The notes under the pieces are model-generated. The model ran no database searches. It worked only from the letters and a program-made list of their open reading frames with translations, and was not told the DNA's origin. From Kitasatospora mediocidica KCTC 9733 (GTDB lineage Bacteria; Actinomycetota; Actinomycetes; Streptomycetales; Streptomycetaceae): DNA of 64,000 nt. Every line of letters starts with the position of its first letter. The stretch's first letter is position 1. Of this stretch, positions 24,917-33,223 are shown piece by piece. The stretch is from contig NZ_JQLN01000002.1 in NCBI RefSeq assembly GCF_000744225.1, forward strand, positions 186,001 to 250,000, given 5' to 3'. A program made the translations under genes and the position numbers.

Positions 24917-24970
24917 TCCAGCGGCAGTCCATCGCGCCCCCAGCGGGAGTCGAGACCGCGTTTCTACGGT
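24917..24970 (+). promoter_or_regulatory. SARP-type promoter of the carboxylase operon
   Basis: Four heptamers follow an exact 11-bp period: TCCAGCG (24917-24923), TCCATCG (24928-24934), CCCAGCG (24939-24945) and TCGAGAC (24950-24956). Eight bases after the last lies TACGGT (24965-24970), a consensus actinobacterial -10 (TAnnnT). This is the published geometry of SARP-activated promoters. Transcription would begin at or next to the ATG at 24978, and no ribosome site precedes that ATG, so the mRNA is probably leaderless. Confidence 0.65.
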
Positions 24971-24977
24971 CCGCAGC

Positions 24978-26570
24978 ATGACCACCCTCGAAGAGACGAC
25001 AGCATCCGGCCCGGCTCCCGTTGCCGCGCGTGGTCGGGTGGCCGAGTTGCACGAGCTGCGTGAGCAGGTGCGGCGCGGCCCGAGCGACAAGGCCACCGAG
25101 GCGCAGCACGCCAAGGGGAAGTTGACGGCGCGTGAGCGGATCGACCTGCTGTTGGACGCGGGGTCGTTCCACGAGGTGGAGCCGTTGCGTCGGCACCGGG
25201 CGTCGGGTTTCGGGTTGGAGGGGAAGAAGCCGCATACCGATGGTGTGATCGTGGGTTGGGGCACGGTGAACGGCCGGACGGTGTTCACCTACGCGCATGA
25301 TTTCCGGATTTTCGGTGGGGCGCTGGGTGAGGCGCATGCGCAGAAGATCCACAAGATCATGGACATGGCGATCGCGGCGGGTGCGCCGCTGGTGTCGCTG
25401 AACGACGGTGCCGGGGCCCGGATCCAGGAGGGCGTCACGGCGCTGGCCGGTTACGGCGGTATCTTCCAGCGCAACACCCGAGCGTCGGGGGTGATCCCGC
25501 AGATCTCGGTGATGCTGGGCCCGTGCGCGGGCGGCGCGGCCTACAGTCCGGCGTTGACGGACTTCGTGTTCATGGTCCGTGAGACGTCGCAGATGTTCAT
25601 CACCGGCCCGGACGTGGTGCAGGCCGTCACCGGGGAGAAGATCAGCCAGAACGGTCTGGGCGGCGCGGACGTGCACTCGGCGGTGTCGGGGGTCTCGCAC
25701 TTCGCGTACGACGACGAGCAGTCGTGCATCGAGGAGGTGCGGTTCCTGCTGTCGATGCTGCCGCAGAACAACCGCGAGATGCCGCCGGCCACGCCCGCCG
25801 AGGACCCGGTGGAGCGGCGCTGCGAGGCGCTGCTGGACCTGGTGCCCGCCGACGGCAACCGGCCCTACGACATGCGCAAGGTGTTGGAGGAGATCGTCGA
25901 CCACGGCGAGTACCTGGAGGTCCACGAGCGCTGGGCCACCAACGTCATCGTCGCGCTGGCCCGCATCGACGGCCACGTGGTCGGTCTGATCGCCAACCAG
26001 CCGCAGTCCCTGGCCGGCGTCCTGGACATCAATGCGTCGGAAAAGGCCGCCCGCTTCGTGCAGATGTGCGACGCCTTCAATATCCCGCTGGTCACCCTGC
26101 TGGACGTGCCCGGCTTCCTGCCCGGCGTCGACCAGGAGCACGAGGGCATCATCCGCCACGGCGCCAAGCTCCTCTACGCCTACTGCAACGCCACCGTCCC
26201 GCGGATCCAGCTGATCCTGCGCAAGGCCTACGGCGGCGCGTACATCGTGATGGACTCGCGCTCGATCGGCGCGGACCTGTCCTACGCGTGGCCGACCAAC
26301 GAGATCGCCGTGATGGGTGCCGAGGGCGCCGCCAACGTGATCTTCCGCCGCGACATCAACGCCGCCGAGGACCCCGAGGCGATGCGCGCCCAGAAGATCA
26401 AGGAATACAAGAACGAACTCATGCACCCGTACTACGCGGCCGAACGCGGCCTCGTCGACGACGTCATCGACCCCGCCGAGACCCGCACCGTCCTGGCCGC
26501 CGCCCTCGCCATGCTCCGCACCAAGCACGCCGACCTGCCCTCCCGCAAGCACGGCAACCCGCCCATGTAG
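24978..26570 (+). CDS. Acyl-CoA carboxylase beta subunit (carboxyltransferase)
   Basis: A 530-residue carboxyltransferase of the PccB/AccD type. Features are AKGKLTARERIDLLLDAGSF, NDGAGARIQEGV, GPCAGGAAYSPALTDFVFMV and the second-domain DVPGFLPGVDQEHEGIIRHGAKLLYAY-like region with GGAYIVM. It transfers CO2 from biotin to acetyl-CoA or propionyl-CoA to make PKS and fatty-acid extender units. An epsilon subunit follows 33 bases later, but the biotinylated alpha subunit is not in the window and is presumably shared with primary metabolism. It is probably a cluster copy ensuring malonyl-CoA supply. Its promoter looks SARP-controlled. Confidence 0.95.
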   Translation: MTTLEETTASGPAPVAARGRVAELHELREQVRRGPSDKATEAQHAKGKLTARERIDLLLDAGSFHEVEPLRRHRASGFGLEGKKPHTDGVIVGWGTVNGRTVFTYAHDFRIFGGALGEAHAQKIHKIMDMAIAAGAPLVSLNDGAGARIQEGVTALAGYGGIFQRNTRASGVIPQISVMLGPCAGGAAYSPALTDFVFMVRETSQMFITGPDVVQAVTGEKISQNGLGGADVHSAVSGVSHFAYDDEQSCIEEVRFLLSMLPQNNREMPPATPAEDPVERRCEALLDLVPADGNRPYDMRKVLEEIVDHGEYLEVHERWATNVIVALARIDGHVVGLIANQPQSLAGVLDINASEKAARFVQMCDAFNIPLVTLLDVPGFLPGVDQEHEGIIRHGAKLLYAYCNATVPRIQLILRKAYGGAYIVMDSRSIGADLSYAWPTNEIAVMGAEGAANVIFRRDINAAEDPEAMRAQKIKEYKNELMHPYYAAERGLVDDVIDPAETRTVLAAALAMLRTKHADLPSRKHGNPPM

Positions 26571-26603
26571 CACCACGCGAAAGGCCGACAGAGAGGACCC
26601 ACC

Positions 26604-26792
26604 ATGACCATCACCGTCACCCGCGGCACCCTCACCGACGAGGAACTCGCCGCGCTGACCGTCGTCCTGCTGGCCCGCGCGGCCGCACAGCAGGCCGCGG
26701 CGGCCGCCGCCGGCGAGGTCGGCATCGTCCGGCTGCGGCGCCGGGTCGGCGTCGACTACACCTCGCCGCTGAGCTGGCAGGAGGCGGCCTGA
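26604..26792 (+). CDS. Acyl-CoA carboxylase epsilon subunit
   Basis: A 62-residue protein of the AccE/PccE family. Its N-terminal half is TLTDEELAALTVVLLARAA and its end is the conserved W-containing DYTSPLSWQEAA. Epsilon subunits stabilise the alpha-beta complex in actinobacteria. Its position right after the beta gene, with AGAGAGGAC before the ATG, supports the call. Confidence 0.88.
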   Translation: MTITVTRGTLTDEELAALTVVLLARAAAQQAAAAAAGEVGIVRLRRRVGVDYTSPLSWQEAA

Positions 26793-26915
26793 GCCGCCGC
26801 CGTTCAAGTGATCCGCGAGCCCGACGGCTCCCAGCCGTCCAGACCGGTTCGAGCGGCCTTTGAGTGGAGCCGTGCACCCTGCGGAGAGACGCCCGCCACT
26901 GTGAAGGAGCATCTG

Positions 26916-27200
26916 ATGACAGTTCCAGGATCGGTCGACCTTGAGCAGGAGATCAAGAGCTGGCTGACCGAGCGGCTCAGCGCCCACCTCTCCCGGCCGC
27001 AGTCGGAGATCAACACGGAGGTGCCGCTGGTCGAGTACGGCCTGGACTCCGTCGCCGCGCTCAGCCTGTTCGGCGACATCGAGGAGAAGTTCGTGCTCTA
27101 CCTGGAGCCCGCGGTGGCCTGGGAGCACCCGACGGTGACGGCGATGGCCGCCTTTCTCGCCCAGGAGCAGGCCGCATCCTCCTCGGGCAGCGCCGGCTGA
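26916..27200 (+). CDS. Acyl carrier protein (stand-alone)
   Basis: A 94-residue carrier protein with Ser45 in the attachment motif YGLDSVAALSLFGDIEEKF. AAGGAG lies seven bases before ATG 26916. The conserved acidic helix II and the WEHPTVTAMAAFLA end fit PKS-type ACPs. It follows the carboxylase genes and is followed by a perfect 13-bp hairpin, so it ends that operon. It may present extender or acyl groups to the KAS or PKS enzymes. Confidence 0.9.
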   Translation: MTVPGSVDLEQEIKSWLTERLSAHLSRPQSEINTEVPLVEYGLDSVAALSLFGDIEEKFVLYLEPAVAWEHPTVTAMAAFLAQEQAASSSGSAG

Positions 27201-27213
27201 CAGCGCTGACGAA

Positions 27214-27247
27214 GGCGGCCGACCCCCTGACACCGGGGTCGGCCGCC
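27214..27247. terminator. Perfect 13-bp hairpin terminator
   Basis: GGCGGCCGACCCC (27214-27226) pairs with GGGGTCGGCCGCC (27235-27247) around an 8-base loop. It ends the carboxylase-ACP operon. The rest of the gap to 27484 shows no convincing ORF. Confidence 0.85.
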
Positions 27248-27484
27248 GCTTCGTCATGTTCCGCCGGACCGTCGGGCGCCGTCAGATCACCGGCGGCCGG
27301 CCCAGGCGGGTCATCCGCCACACCGTCCGCCACCGCATGGGCCGGCGGGGCGGGCACGAGGTGCGGACTCCCTCGAAGAACCCGGACCACCACACGGCGA
27401 GAGCGGACAGTCCGTGTGCCCGCCGCCGATCCGGGTCCGGACGCACGACCGCCCCGGCGTGGGGGCCGGGGCGGGTCGGTGGAC

Positions 27485-27658
27485 TCAGGCTGCTGAGGTG
27501 GCCTCGGCGGTCAGGCGGGCGTCCAGGTCGCGAACCACCTGGTCGGCGTTGCGGGCGGTCTCCAGGTCGTCCGGTGCGCCGATGATGGCCATGAAGGAAC
27601 CCACGAGGGACTCCTTGAGCGCGTCCGTGGACGGCTCCTGCTCGGTTGACGCGGTCAT
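27485..27658 (-). CDS. Small 57-residue protein downstream of the seryl transferase
   Basis: A short ORF starting ATG at 27658 with AAAGGGGA seven bases upstream, running MTASTEQEPSTDALKESL and ending LDARLTAEATSAA. Residues 12-30 form a likely amphipathic helix (DALKESLVGSFMAIIGA) and a second helix follows. Third codon positions are almost all G or C. It sits 33 bases after the VlmA-like gene on the same strand and is likely co-transcribed. No family was recognised. It could be a small partner of the transferase, a peptide substrate, or a helper subunit. Confidence 0.6.
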   Translation of the reverse strand: MTASTEQEPSTDALKESLVGSFMAIIGAPDDLETARNADQVVRDLDARLTAEATSAA

Positions 27659-27691
27659 CGCGGTCCCCTTTCGTTTCGGTCGACGGGTGGG

Positions 27692-28696
27692 TCAGAAGGC
27701 CTTGCAGGCGCGGAAGATGTGGGCGAACGAGGCGAGTGAGGCGTCGCCGTCGAAGGCCACGTACTCGGGCAGCAGCAGGTCGGGAGCCCACTTCTCCTTG
27801 TAGGCGAGCTGGGTCTGGGCCGGGTAGACGGCCTCTCCCTCGGCCCACAGGAAGTGCATCAGCCACTGGAACGCCGGGCTGTAGCCGGGGAGTTCGACGT
27901 CGGCGGAGAGGCCGGTGAACGGCGTGAAGCCGAAGTGCAGCCAGTCCACGCCCTCGCCGCGGAACACCTCGATCGCGGTGGAGTTGATCGCCTCCATCAG
28001 GCCGGGCGACCCGCCGGGGATCCGCCGGCTCAGGTCGTGCATCCAGCCGGCCCGGGAGCCGTAGACGGGGGAGTAGGAGATGTAACCGACCGGCGCGCCC
28101 TCGATGGTGCCCAGGAAGAGCCGGCGGTGCTCCTGCGGGTCGCCGCCGATCTGGCCCACCAGGAACTCCAGTTGGTGCGCGTGCTCGCCCTTGGAGCCCA
28201 GCCAGGCGCTGTCGATCTCGCCGATCGCCTGCTCCCACTGGCCGGCCTCGACCTCCTCGACCTTGAGGCCGTTGCGGAACGCCCGGGAGATCTTGTTCCG
28301 CAGCTGCATGAACCGGCTGCCGCGCAGCGTGAACTCGGGCAGGTGGACGGCCCAGGAGGCGCCGATCTGGTTGATGGTGAACCCGTGGGCGGCGTACCGG
28401 TCGGCGTCGCTGCGCTGCAACTGGACGCCGACCAGCTGGAGTTCCTGCTCGCGCGCGTAGGCGACGAAGCGGTCGAGCAGCGCGTCGTAGGACTCCGGCG
28501 CGGCGAACGGGCCGCCGAACTGGACCAGGTGCCGGCCGGTGCGCCGGTAGACGACCACGCCGTCGGTGTCCGGCGTGGTGAAGACGCTGTTGCCGCTGTT
28601 GAGGGCGAGGAACGAACTGGGGTTCTCGGCCTCGGTGTGCGAGCGCACGGCCCGCATGATCGGATTCTCGGTCGCCGTGGAGTTGATCGCTGACAT
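27692..28696 (-). CDS. vlmA-like: VlmA-like seryl-tRNA-dependent hydroxylamine seryltransferase
   Basis: A 334-residue DUF2156/GNAT-fold protein of the lysyl-phosphatidylglycerol synthase C-terminal family. Typical parts are VVVYRRTGRHLVQFGGPFA, VGYISYSPVYGSRAGWMHDLSRR, MEAINSTAIEVFRGEGVDWLHFGF and the C-terminal YKEKWAP. In valanimycin biosynthesis VlmA transfers serine from seryl-tRNA to the oxygen of isobutylhydroxylamine. The presence of VlmH-, VlmO-, VlmB- and SerRS-like genes nearby makes the same reaction likely here, with a longer alkylhydroxylamine. It is divergent from the aldehyde dehydrogenase operon, and AAGGGA precedes the ATG. Confidence 0.87.
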   Translation of the reverse strand: MSAINSTATENPIMRAVRSHTEAENPSSFLALNSGNSVFTTPDTDGVVVYRRTGRHLVQFGGPFAAPESYDALLDRFVAYAREQELQLVGVQLQRSDADRYAAHGFTINQIGASWAVHLPEFTLRGSRFMQLRNKISRAFRNGLKVEEVEAGQWEQAIGEIDSAWLGSKGEHAHQLEFLVGQIGGDPQEHRRLFLGTIEGAPVGYISYSPVYGSRAGWMHDLSRRIPGGSPGLMEAINSTAIEVFRGEGVDWLHFGFTPFTGLSADVELPGYSPAFQWLMHFLWAEGEAVYPAQTQLAYKEKWAPDLLLPEYVAFDGDASLASFAHIFRACKAF

Positions 28697-28789
28697 CGGC
28701 TGCCATTCCCTTCGGGGGTGAATGAGCGGTAAGGAGAGTAGAACATCCGAAAATGGCGCCGGGAAAGGGATTTCGGAATCGATCAGGGA

Positions 28790-28834
28790 GTGTCAGGAGG
28801 GCGTCAGCGCGACGTCAGGAACGGCTGTCAGTCT
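28790..28834 (+). promoter_or_regulatory. SARP-type repeat array 1 upstream of the azoxy operon
   Basis: Three heptamers with a TCAG core follow an exact 11-bp period: GTGTCAG (28790-28796), GCGTCAG (28801-28807) and ACGTCAG (28812-28818). CGGCTG follows at 28822-28827, a tail shared with the PKS promoter. The -10 region is weak (CAGTCT, 28829-28834). The array lies in the 317-base divergent region between the VlmA-like gene and the aldehyde dehydrogenase gene, which holds no other ORF. Confidence 0.55.
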
Positions 28835-28882
28835 CCGCCCGTCCACCGGTGCGTCGATCACCAGGGAAACCTGCGGAATTCA

Positions 28883-28927
28883 GCATCAGCACCGTGTCAG
28901 GAGCTGGTCAGAACCCGCTGGCACCAT
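28883..28927 (+). promoter_or_regulatory. SARP-type repeat array 2 upstream of the azoxy operon
   Basis: Three more TCAG heptamers have an 11-bp period: GCATCAG (28883-28889), GTGTCAG (28894-28900) and TGGTCAG (28905-28911). CCGCTGG follows, then a possible -10 CACCAT (28922-28927). GCATCAG is identical to the distal heptamer of the PKS promoter array. Being closer to the start codon at 29014, this is probably the main promoter, with a leader of about 80 bases. Confidence 0.55.
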
Positions 28928-29013
28928 CGACCCGATTCGGACGGAAATATCGTGTCAGCTGTCATGGGCGGGGGACTAGGTGCCCGCACAGGATTCTTCG
29001 GAAAGGCCTGACG

Positions 29014-30714
29014 ATGTTACTTGGTGAACCGGTGGAGGGAATTCGCTCCGGGAATTCCGGCGCTCCCGGACCCGCGGCGGAAGGGGGCCGGGACAAGCCG
29101 CTGCGCAGCTACAAGCTGTACATCGCCGGCAAGGACGTCGACGGTGACGGCTGGGTCTACACGGTCAGTGCCCGCTCGCTGCTGGAGGACATCTTCACCA
29201 GCATCAGCCTGAAGCGCGCCCTGGAGCAGGACCCCGACTCCGAGGCGGCCCAGCACCCGTACGTGGTCGGTCGCTGCGCCATCGCCGGCGACGCCGCCAT
29301 CGACCTGGCCTCCGAGGCCGCGGCCGCCGCAGCCCCCGGCTGGGCGGCCGTCCCGCTGGAGCGCCGGATGCGCCTGGGCTCGCTGTTCCGCGAGGAACTG
29401 ATCCGCCGCCAGGACGAGTTCATCGACATGCTGGTCTCCGAGGCGCACCCGGTGAAGCTGGCGCGCTGGGAGCTCAGCTGCCTGCTCCAGGTCTACAGCG
29501 AGGAAAGCATCCAGTGGTACCGCCAGCGGATGCACACCGAGTTCGACCACGCGGGCCGGCGCCTGATCGTCCGCCGCCAGCCGGACGGCGTGGTCGGCTT
29601 CAACCCGCCGCAGAACGCCCCGGCGCCCAGCGCCGCCCTGGCGGTACTCGCCCTGATGGCCGGCAACGCGGTCGTGGTGCGCGCCCCGCGCAGCATCGCG
29701 CTGAGCACCATGTGGATCCTGCGCGACGTGGTGGCCCCGCTGCTCGACGAGGTCGGCGCCCCGCCCGGGGTGCTCAACGCCGTCTGCAGCAACCCCAAGC
29801 AGACGCTCGACCGTTGGGTGGAAAGCCCGCTGATCAACGACATCTTCTACATCGGCGGCAGCCAGGAGGGCCTGCGCTTCCAGGAGCAGTGCGTGGCCTC
29901 CGGCACCAAGCCGATCCTGGAGCTGGCCGGCAACGACGGCATCATCATCTGGGAGGGCGCGAACCTGAAGTACGCGGCCGAGGCGATCACCGAGTCGTTC
30001 TACGGGTCGGGCCAGATCTGCATGGTGCCCAACTACGTGCTGGCGCACCCCGCGATCGCCGACGAGCTGATCGAGGAGGTCAAGAAGCAGCTGCGGGACG
30101 TCCGCCCGGGCTACCCGGAGGACGAGGACGTGCTGCTCTCCCCGGTGCGGCGCAGCGAGAAGTTCTTCACGCTGCTCAACCAGTCGCTGGAGAACGGCTC
30201 CGAGCTGATCAGCGGTGGGCAGCGGACCGAGCTGGACGGCACGCCGTCGGAGACCGGCGTCTTCCTGCAGCCCACCGTGCTGCGGGTGAACGGCCTGGCC
30301 GGCGCGCGCAAGCACGACGTGGTGCGGCACGAGACCTTCTTCCCGCTGCTGCCGATCGTGGTGCCCGAGCCGGGTGACAACGACGAACTGCTGGACAGCT
30401 TCATCGAGTTCGTGAACAGCAACGAGTACGGGCTGCGCAACTCGCTGTGGGCCAGGTCCGCCAAGGTGATCAACGCCTTCGTCCAACGGGTCACCAACGG
30501 CGGCCTGTTGAAGATCAACGACTCGCACATCGGGTTCCTGCCGTACCTGCCCAGCCACGGCGGCACCGGCCTGACCGGCGGCGTCTACGGCGAGGCGAAC
30601 TACCCGATGCTCAAGACCTCGCACATCCAGGGCGTCAGCATCGCCCGCGACGTCAGCCCGCGCGAGGCGGTCTTCGGTTCGTCCAACCCGACGCCCTCGA
30701 CGCCCAGTTCCTGA
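29014..30714 (+). CDS. Aldehyde dehydrogenase-superfamily protein (putative acyl-thioester reductase)
   Basis: A 566-residue NAD(P)-dependent aldehyde dehydrogenase family member. It contains the nucleotide-site loop FYIGGSQEGLRFQEQ, the Glu-containing LELAGNDGIIIW and the catalytic Cys336 in GSGQICMVPNY. The ATG at 29014 has GGAAAGG upstream. It heads the azoxy operon and is followed by the N-hydroxylase and aminotransferase. An oxidative role would remove the aldehyde that the aminotransferase needs. The more sensible proposal is reductive release of an acyl chain from ACP or CoA as an aldehyde, as in acylating members of this superfamily; this direction is inference. Confidence 0.82.
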   Translation: MLLGEPVEGIRSGNSGAPGPAAEGGRDKPLRSYKLYIAGKDVDGDGWVYTVSARSLLEDIFTSISLKRALEQDPDSEAAQHPYVVGRCAIAGDAAIDLASEAAAAAAPGWAAVPLERRMRLGSLFREELIRRQDEFIDMLVSEAHPVKLARWELSCLLQVYSEESIQWYRQRMHTEFDHAGRRLIVRRQPDGVVGFNPPQNAPAPSAALAVLALMAGNAVVVRAPRSIALSTMWILRDVVAPLLDEVGAPPGVLNAVCSNPKQTLDRWVESPLINDIFYIGGSQEGLRFQEQCVASGTKPILELAGNDGIIIWEGANLKYAAEAITESFYGSGQICMVPNYVLAHPAIADELIEEVKKQLRDVRPGYPEDEDVLLSPVRRSEKFFTLLNQSLENGSELISGGQRTELDGTPSETGVFLQPTVLRVNGLAGARKHDVVRHETFFPLLPIVVPEPGDNDELLDSFIEFVNSNEYGLRNSLWARSAKVINAFVQRVTNGGLLKINDSHIGFLPYLPSHGGTGLTGGVYGEANYPMLKTSHIQGVSIARDVSPREAVFGSSNPTPSTPSS

Positions 30715-30741
30715 CCGTCCTCTCTCACTGGAGGTGTTCCC

Positions 30742-31881
30742 GTGCGCTCCCTCGAATCCGCTCGCGAGACCTGCGAGCGGTACCACCCGGGGCTGATCAA
30801 GGCCCTGGCAGACATCCCGTTCGCCGAGCGGGAGGCCCCCGGCAGCCAGGTGGTCGACCTCTTCCGGGAGCACGGCGGGGTCGCCCTGCTGGTGCCCGCC
30901 GAGTACGGCGGCCACGGCGCCGACCCGCTCGACGCGATCCGGGTGCAGCGCGCGCTCGGCGCCGCGTCGCCCTCGCTGGCCGCCGCGGTCACCATGCACC
31001 ACTTCACCGCCGCGATGCTCTACGCGCTGGCCGACGGCCCCGGCCGGCTGACCGCGGCCCAGCTGGAGCTGCTGCACGGCATCGTCCCCGAGCAGCGGCT
31101 GATGGCCTCGGGCTGGGCCGAGGGCCGCACCCAGCAGAACATCCTGACGCCGGCCGTCACCGCGGCCCCGGTGGCCGGCGGCTACCGGCTGAACGGCTCC
31201 AAGAAGCCCTGCAGCCTGGCCCGTTCGATGGACCTGCTGACCGCCAGCATCGCGCTGCCGGGCGAGGACGGCGCGTACGAGATGGCGCTCGCGCTGGTCG
31301 GCGCCGACTCGCCGGGCTTGAGCGTGCACCCGTTCTGGGGCAACGACGTGCTGGCCGCGGCGGAGAGCGACGAGGTCCAGCTCGCGGACGTCTTCGTGCC
31401 CGAGGACCTGGTGGTGCGCACCTCGCAGGACGACCCGACCCGGATCGAGGACCTCCAGACGGCCGGCTTCGTCTGGTTCGAGATGCTCATCTCGTCCGGC
31501 TACGCGGGTGCCGCCGCCGCGCTGGTCGAGCACGTCCTGGAGCGCGGGCGCGGCGCCGCCACCGAGCGCGCCGAGGTCGCGGTCCGTGTCGAGTCGGCCT
31601 TCGCGCTGCTGGAGGGCGCGGCCCGGGCGGTGCAGGACGGGGTGACCGGCGACGAGGCGGTCGCCCAGGTGCTGGTGGCCCGGTTCGCCGCCCAGGAGGC
31701 GCTGTCGCGCAGCACCGACCTCGCCCTGGAACTGCTCGGCGGGCTGGACTTCATCCGCTCCGGCGACCACGCCCGGCTGGCCACCGCGGTCCGCCCGCTG
31801 GCCTTCCACCCGCCGTCCCGCTCCAGCGCCGCCGAGCCGCTGCTGGCGTACTTCGGCGGGGCCCCGCTGGAGCTCTCCTGA
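30742..31881 (+). CDS. vlmH-like: VlmH-like flavin-dependent alkylamine N-hydroxylase
   Basis: A 379-residue protein of the acyl-CoA dehydrogenase fold. Parts visible are EREAPGSQVVDLFREHGGVALLVPAEYGGHGADP, ASGWAEGRTQQN, YRLNGSKKPCS and a C-terminal helical bundle with RSTDLALELLGGLDFI. VlmH of the valanimycin pathway belongs to this fold and hydroxylates isobutylamine using reduced flavin from VlmR. A flavin reductase gene lies 2.5 kb downstream in the same operon, and an aminotransferase that could make the amine follows directly. A plain acyl-CoA dehydrogenase is the alternative, but context favours N-oxygenation. GTG start has GGAGGT upstream. Confidence 0.83.
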   Translation: MRSLESARETCERYHPGLIKALADIPFAEREAPGSQVVDLFREHGGVALLVPAEYGGHGADPLDAIRVQRALGAASPSLAAAVTMHHFTAAMLYALADGPGRLTAAQLELLHGIVPEQRLMASGWAEGRTQQNILTPAVTAAPVAGGYRLNGSKKPCSLARSMDLLTASIALPGEDGAYEMALALVGADSPGLSVHPFWGNDVLAAAESDEVQLADVFVPEDLVVRTSQDDPTRIEDLQTAGFVWFEMLISSGYAGAAAALVEHVLERGRGAATERAEVAVRVESAFALLEGAARAVQDGVTGDEAVAQVLVARFAAQEALSRSTDLALELLGGLDFIRSGDHARLATAVRPLAFHPPSRSSAAEPLLAYFGGAPLELS

Positions 31882-31922
31882 GCCGTCGGCTCTCTCCCGT
31901 CAAACCTGAAATGGAGTCATCC

Positions 31923-33221
31923 GTGACCGTGATCCAGACCGCTCCCATCGGGGTCGGCCGGGTGGACACCGAGGAGGAGATCCTCGGCCTCTACCGGGCC
32001 CACCTCAGCAAGGGCCGGGCGACCCTGGCCGAGCTGTTCGGCAGCCACATGGAGGTCGAGTCCTCCGGTGCCTGGCTGACCACCAGCGACGGCGAGCGCT
32101 TCCTGAACGCCGGCGGCTACGGCGTGTTCATCATGGGCGCCCGCCACCCGATCGTCATGGAGGCGGTCCTCCGCCAGCTGAACACCCACCCGACGGCCAC
32201 CCGGATCCTGCTGGAGCCCACGGTGGCCCGCGCGGCCGAGGCGCTGACCTCGGTCACCCCGGCCGGCCTCGACCGGGTGCACTTCGCGCTCTCCGGCGCC
32301 GAGGCGGTGGAGACCGGCCTCAAGCTGGCCCGCGCCAACGGCCGCAAGCGCACCGTCTCGATGCGCGGCGGCTACCACGGCAAGACCATGGGCGCCCTGT
32401 CGGCCACCGCCAAGGAGGTCTACCAGGCGCCGTTCCGCCCGCTGCTGCCGGACGTCACCCACCTGCCCTTCGGCGACCCGGACGCGCTGCGCGACGAGTT
32501 GAAGGCGCACCCGGGCGAGGTCTGTGTGATCCTGGAGCCGGTCCAGGGCGAGGGCGGCGTGATCATCCCGCCCAAGGGCTACCTCAAGCAGGTCGAGGAG
32601 ATGGTCCGGGAGTTCGACGGCTTCCTGATCCTGGACGAGGTGCAGACCGGCTTCGGCCGGCTCGGCGAGTGGTGGGGCATCGACGCCGAGGGCGTGCTGC
32701 CCGACGTGCTGCTGGCCGGCAAGGCGCTCGGCGGCGGCGTGGTGCCGGTCTCGGCCGCGATCGCCACCCGGCAGGCGTTCAAGCCGTTCGACAAGGACCC
32801 GTACGTGCACACCGCGACCTTCTCCGGGCAGCCGCTGCTGATGGCGGCCGTCCAGGGCGCCGTCCAGGCGATCCAGGAGGAGCGGCTGGTCTCGCGCTCG
32901 ATGGAGCTGGGCGCGGCCCTGCTGCCGCGGATCACCGAGATCGCCCACCGCAACATTCCCGACCTGGTCGTCGACGTCCGCGGTCAGGGCCTGCTGATCG
33001 GCCTCGAGCTGGTCGAGGCGGGCCTGGCAGGCGAGTTGCTGATCGAGCTCTTCAATCACGGGGTCGTGGCCAACCACTCGATGAACGGCAGCTCGGTGGT
33101 GCGGTTCACCCCGCCGGCGATCCTGACCGACAGCGACGTGGAGTTCCTCCTCGACTCCTTCGACAAGGCCACCCTGGACCTGGTCCGCGGCTCGGCCACC
33201 ATGCCGAAAGGCGGTAACTGA
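31923..33221 (+). CDS. Class III pyridoxal-phosphate aminotransferase
   Basis: A 432-residue omega-type aminotransferase. Hallmarks are FALSGAEAVETGLKLAR, GGYHGKTMGALS, LEPVQGEGG, LILDEVQTGFGR and the PLP Lys267 in LLAGKALGGG. The GTG at 31923 is preferred because GGAG lies six bases upstream; an in-frame ATG at 31911 would add four residues. In this operon it most likely converts a fatty aldehyde to the primary alkylamine that the VlmH-like enzyme hydroxylates. In valanimycin the amine comes from valine decarboxylation instead, so this is a different entry to the same chemistry. Confidence 0.92.
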   Translation: MTVIQTAPIGVGRVDTEEEILGLYRAHLSKGRATLAELFGSHMEVESSGAWLTTSDGERFLNAGGYGVFIMGARHPIVMEAVLRQLNTHPTATRILLEPTVARAAEALTSVTPAGLDRVHFALSGAEAVETGLKLARANGRKRTVSMRGGYHGKTMGALSATAKEVYQAPFRPLLPDVTHLPFGDPDALRDELKAHPGEVCVILEPVQGEGGVIIPPKGYLKQVEEMVREFDGFLILDEVQTGFGRLGEWWGIDAEGVLPDVLLAGKALGGGVVPVSAAIATRQAFKPFDKDPYVHTATFSGQPLLMAAVQGAVQAIQEERLVSRSMELGAALLPRITEIAHRNIPDLVVDVRGQGLLIGLELVEAGLAGELLIELFNHGVVANHSMNGSSVVRFTPPAILTDSDVEFLLDSFDKATLDLVRGSATMPKGGN

Positions 33222-33223
33222 CC

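Noticed and set aside
28722..28979. Small plus-strand ORFs in the divergent region before the aldehyde dehydrogenase
   Set aside because: They lack ribosome sites and protein-like composition and run through the regulatory repeat arrays.
29014..30714. Calling the aldehyde dehydrogenase a simple detoxifying enzyme
   Set aside because: Its place at the head of an operon with an aminotransferase and N-hydroxylase fits aldehyde supply better, although the direction of the reaction is not proven.
29017..31809. A 930-codon minus-strand frame opposite the aldehyde dehydrogenase and N-hydroxylase genes
   Set aside because: No domain or motif; low-complexity composition typical of antisense frames. 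The plus strand has catalytic motifs of two known families.
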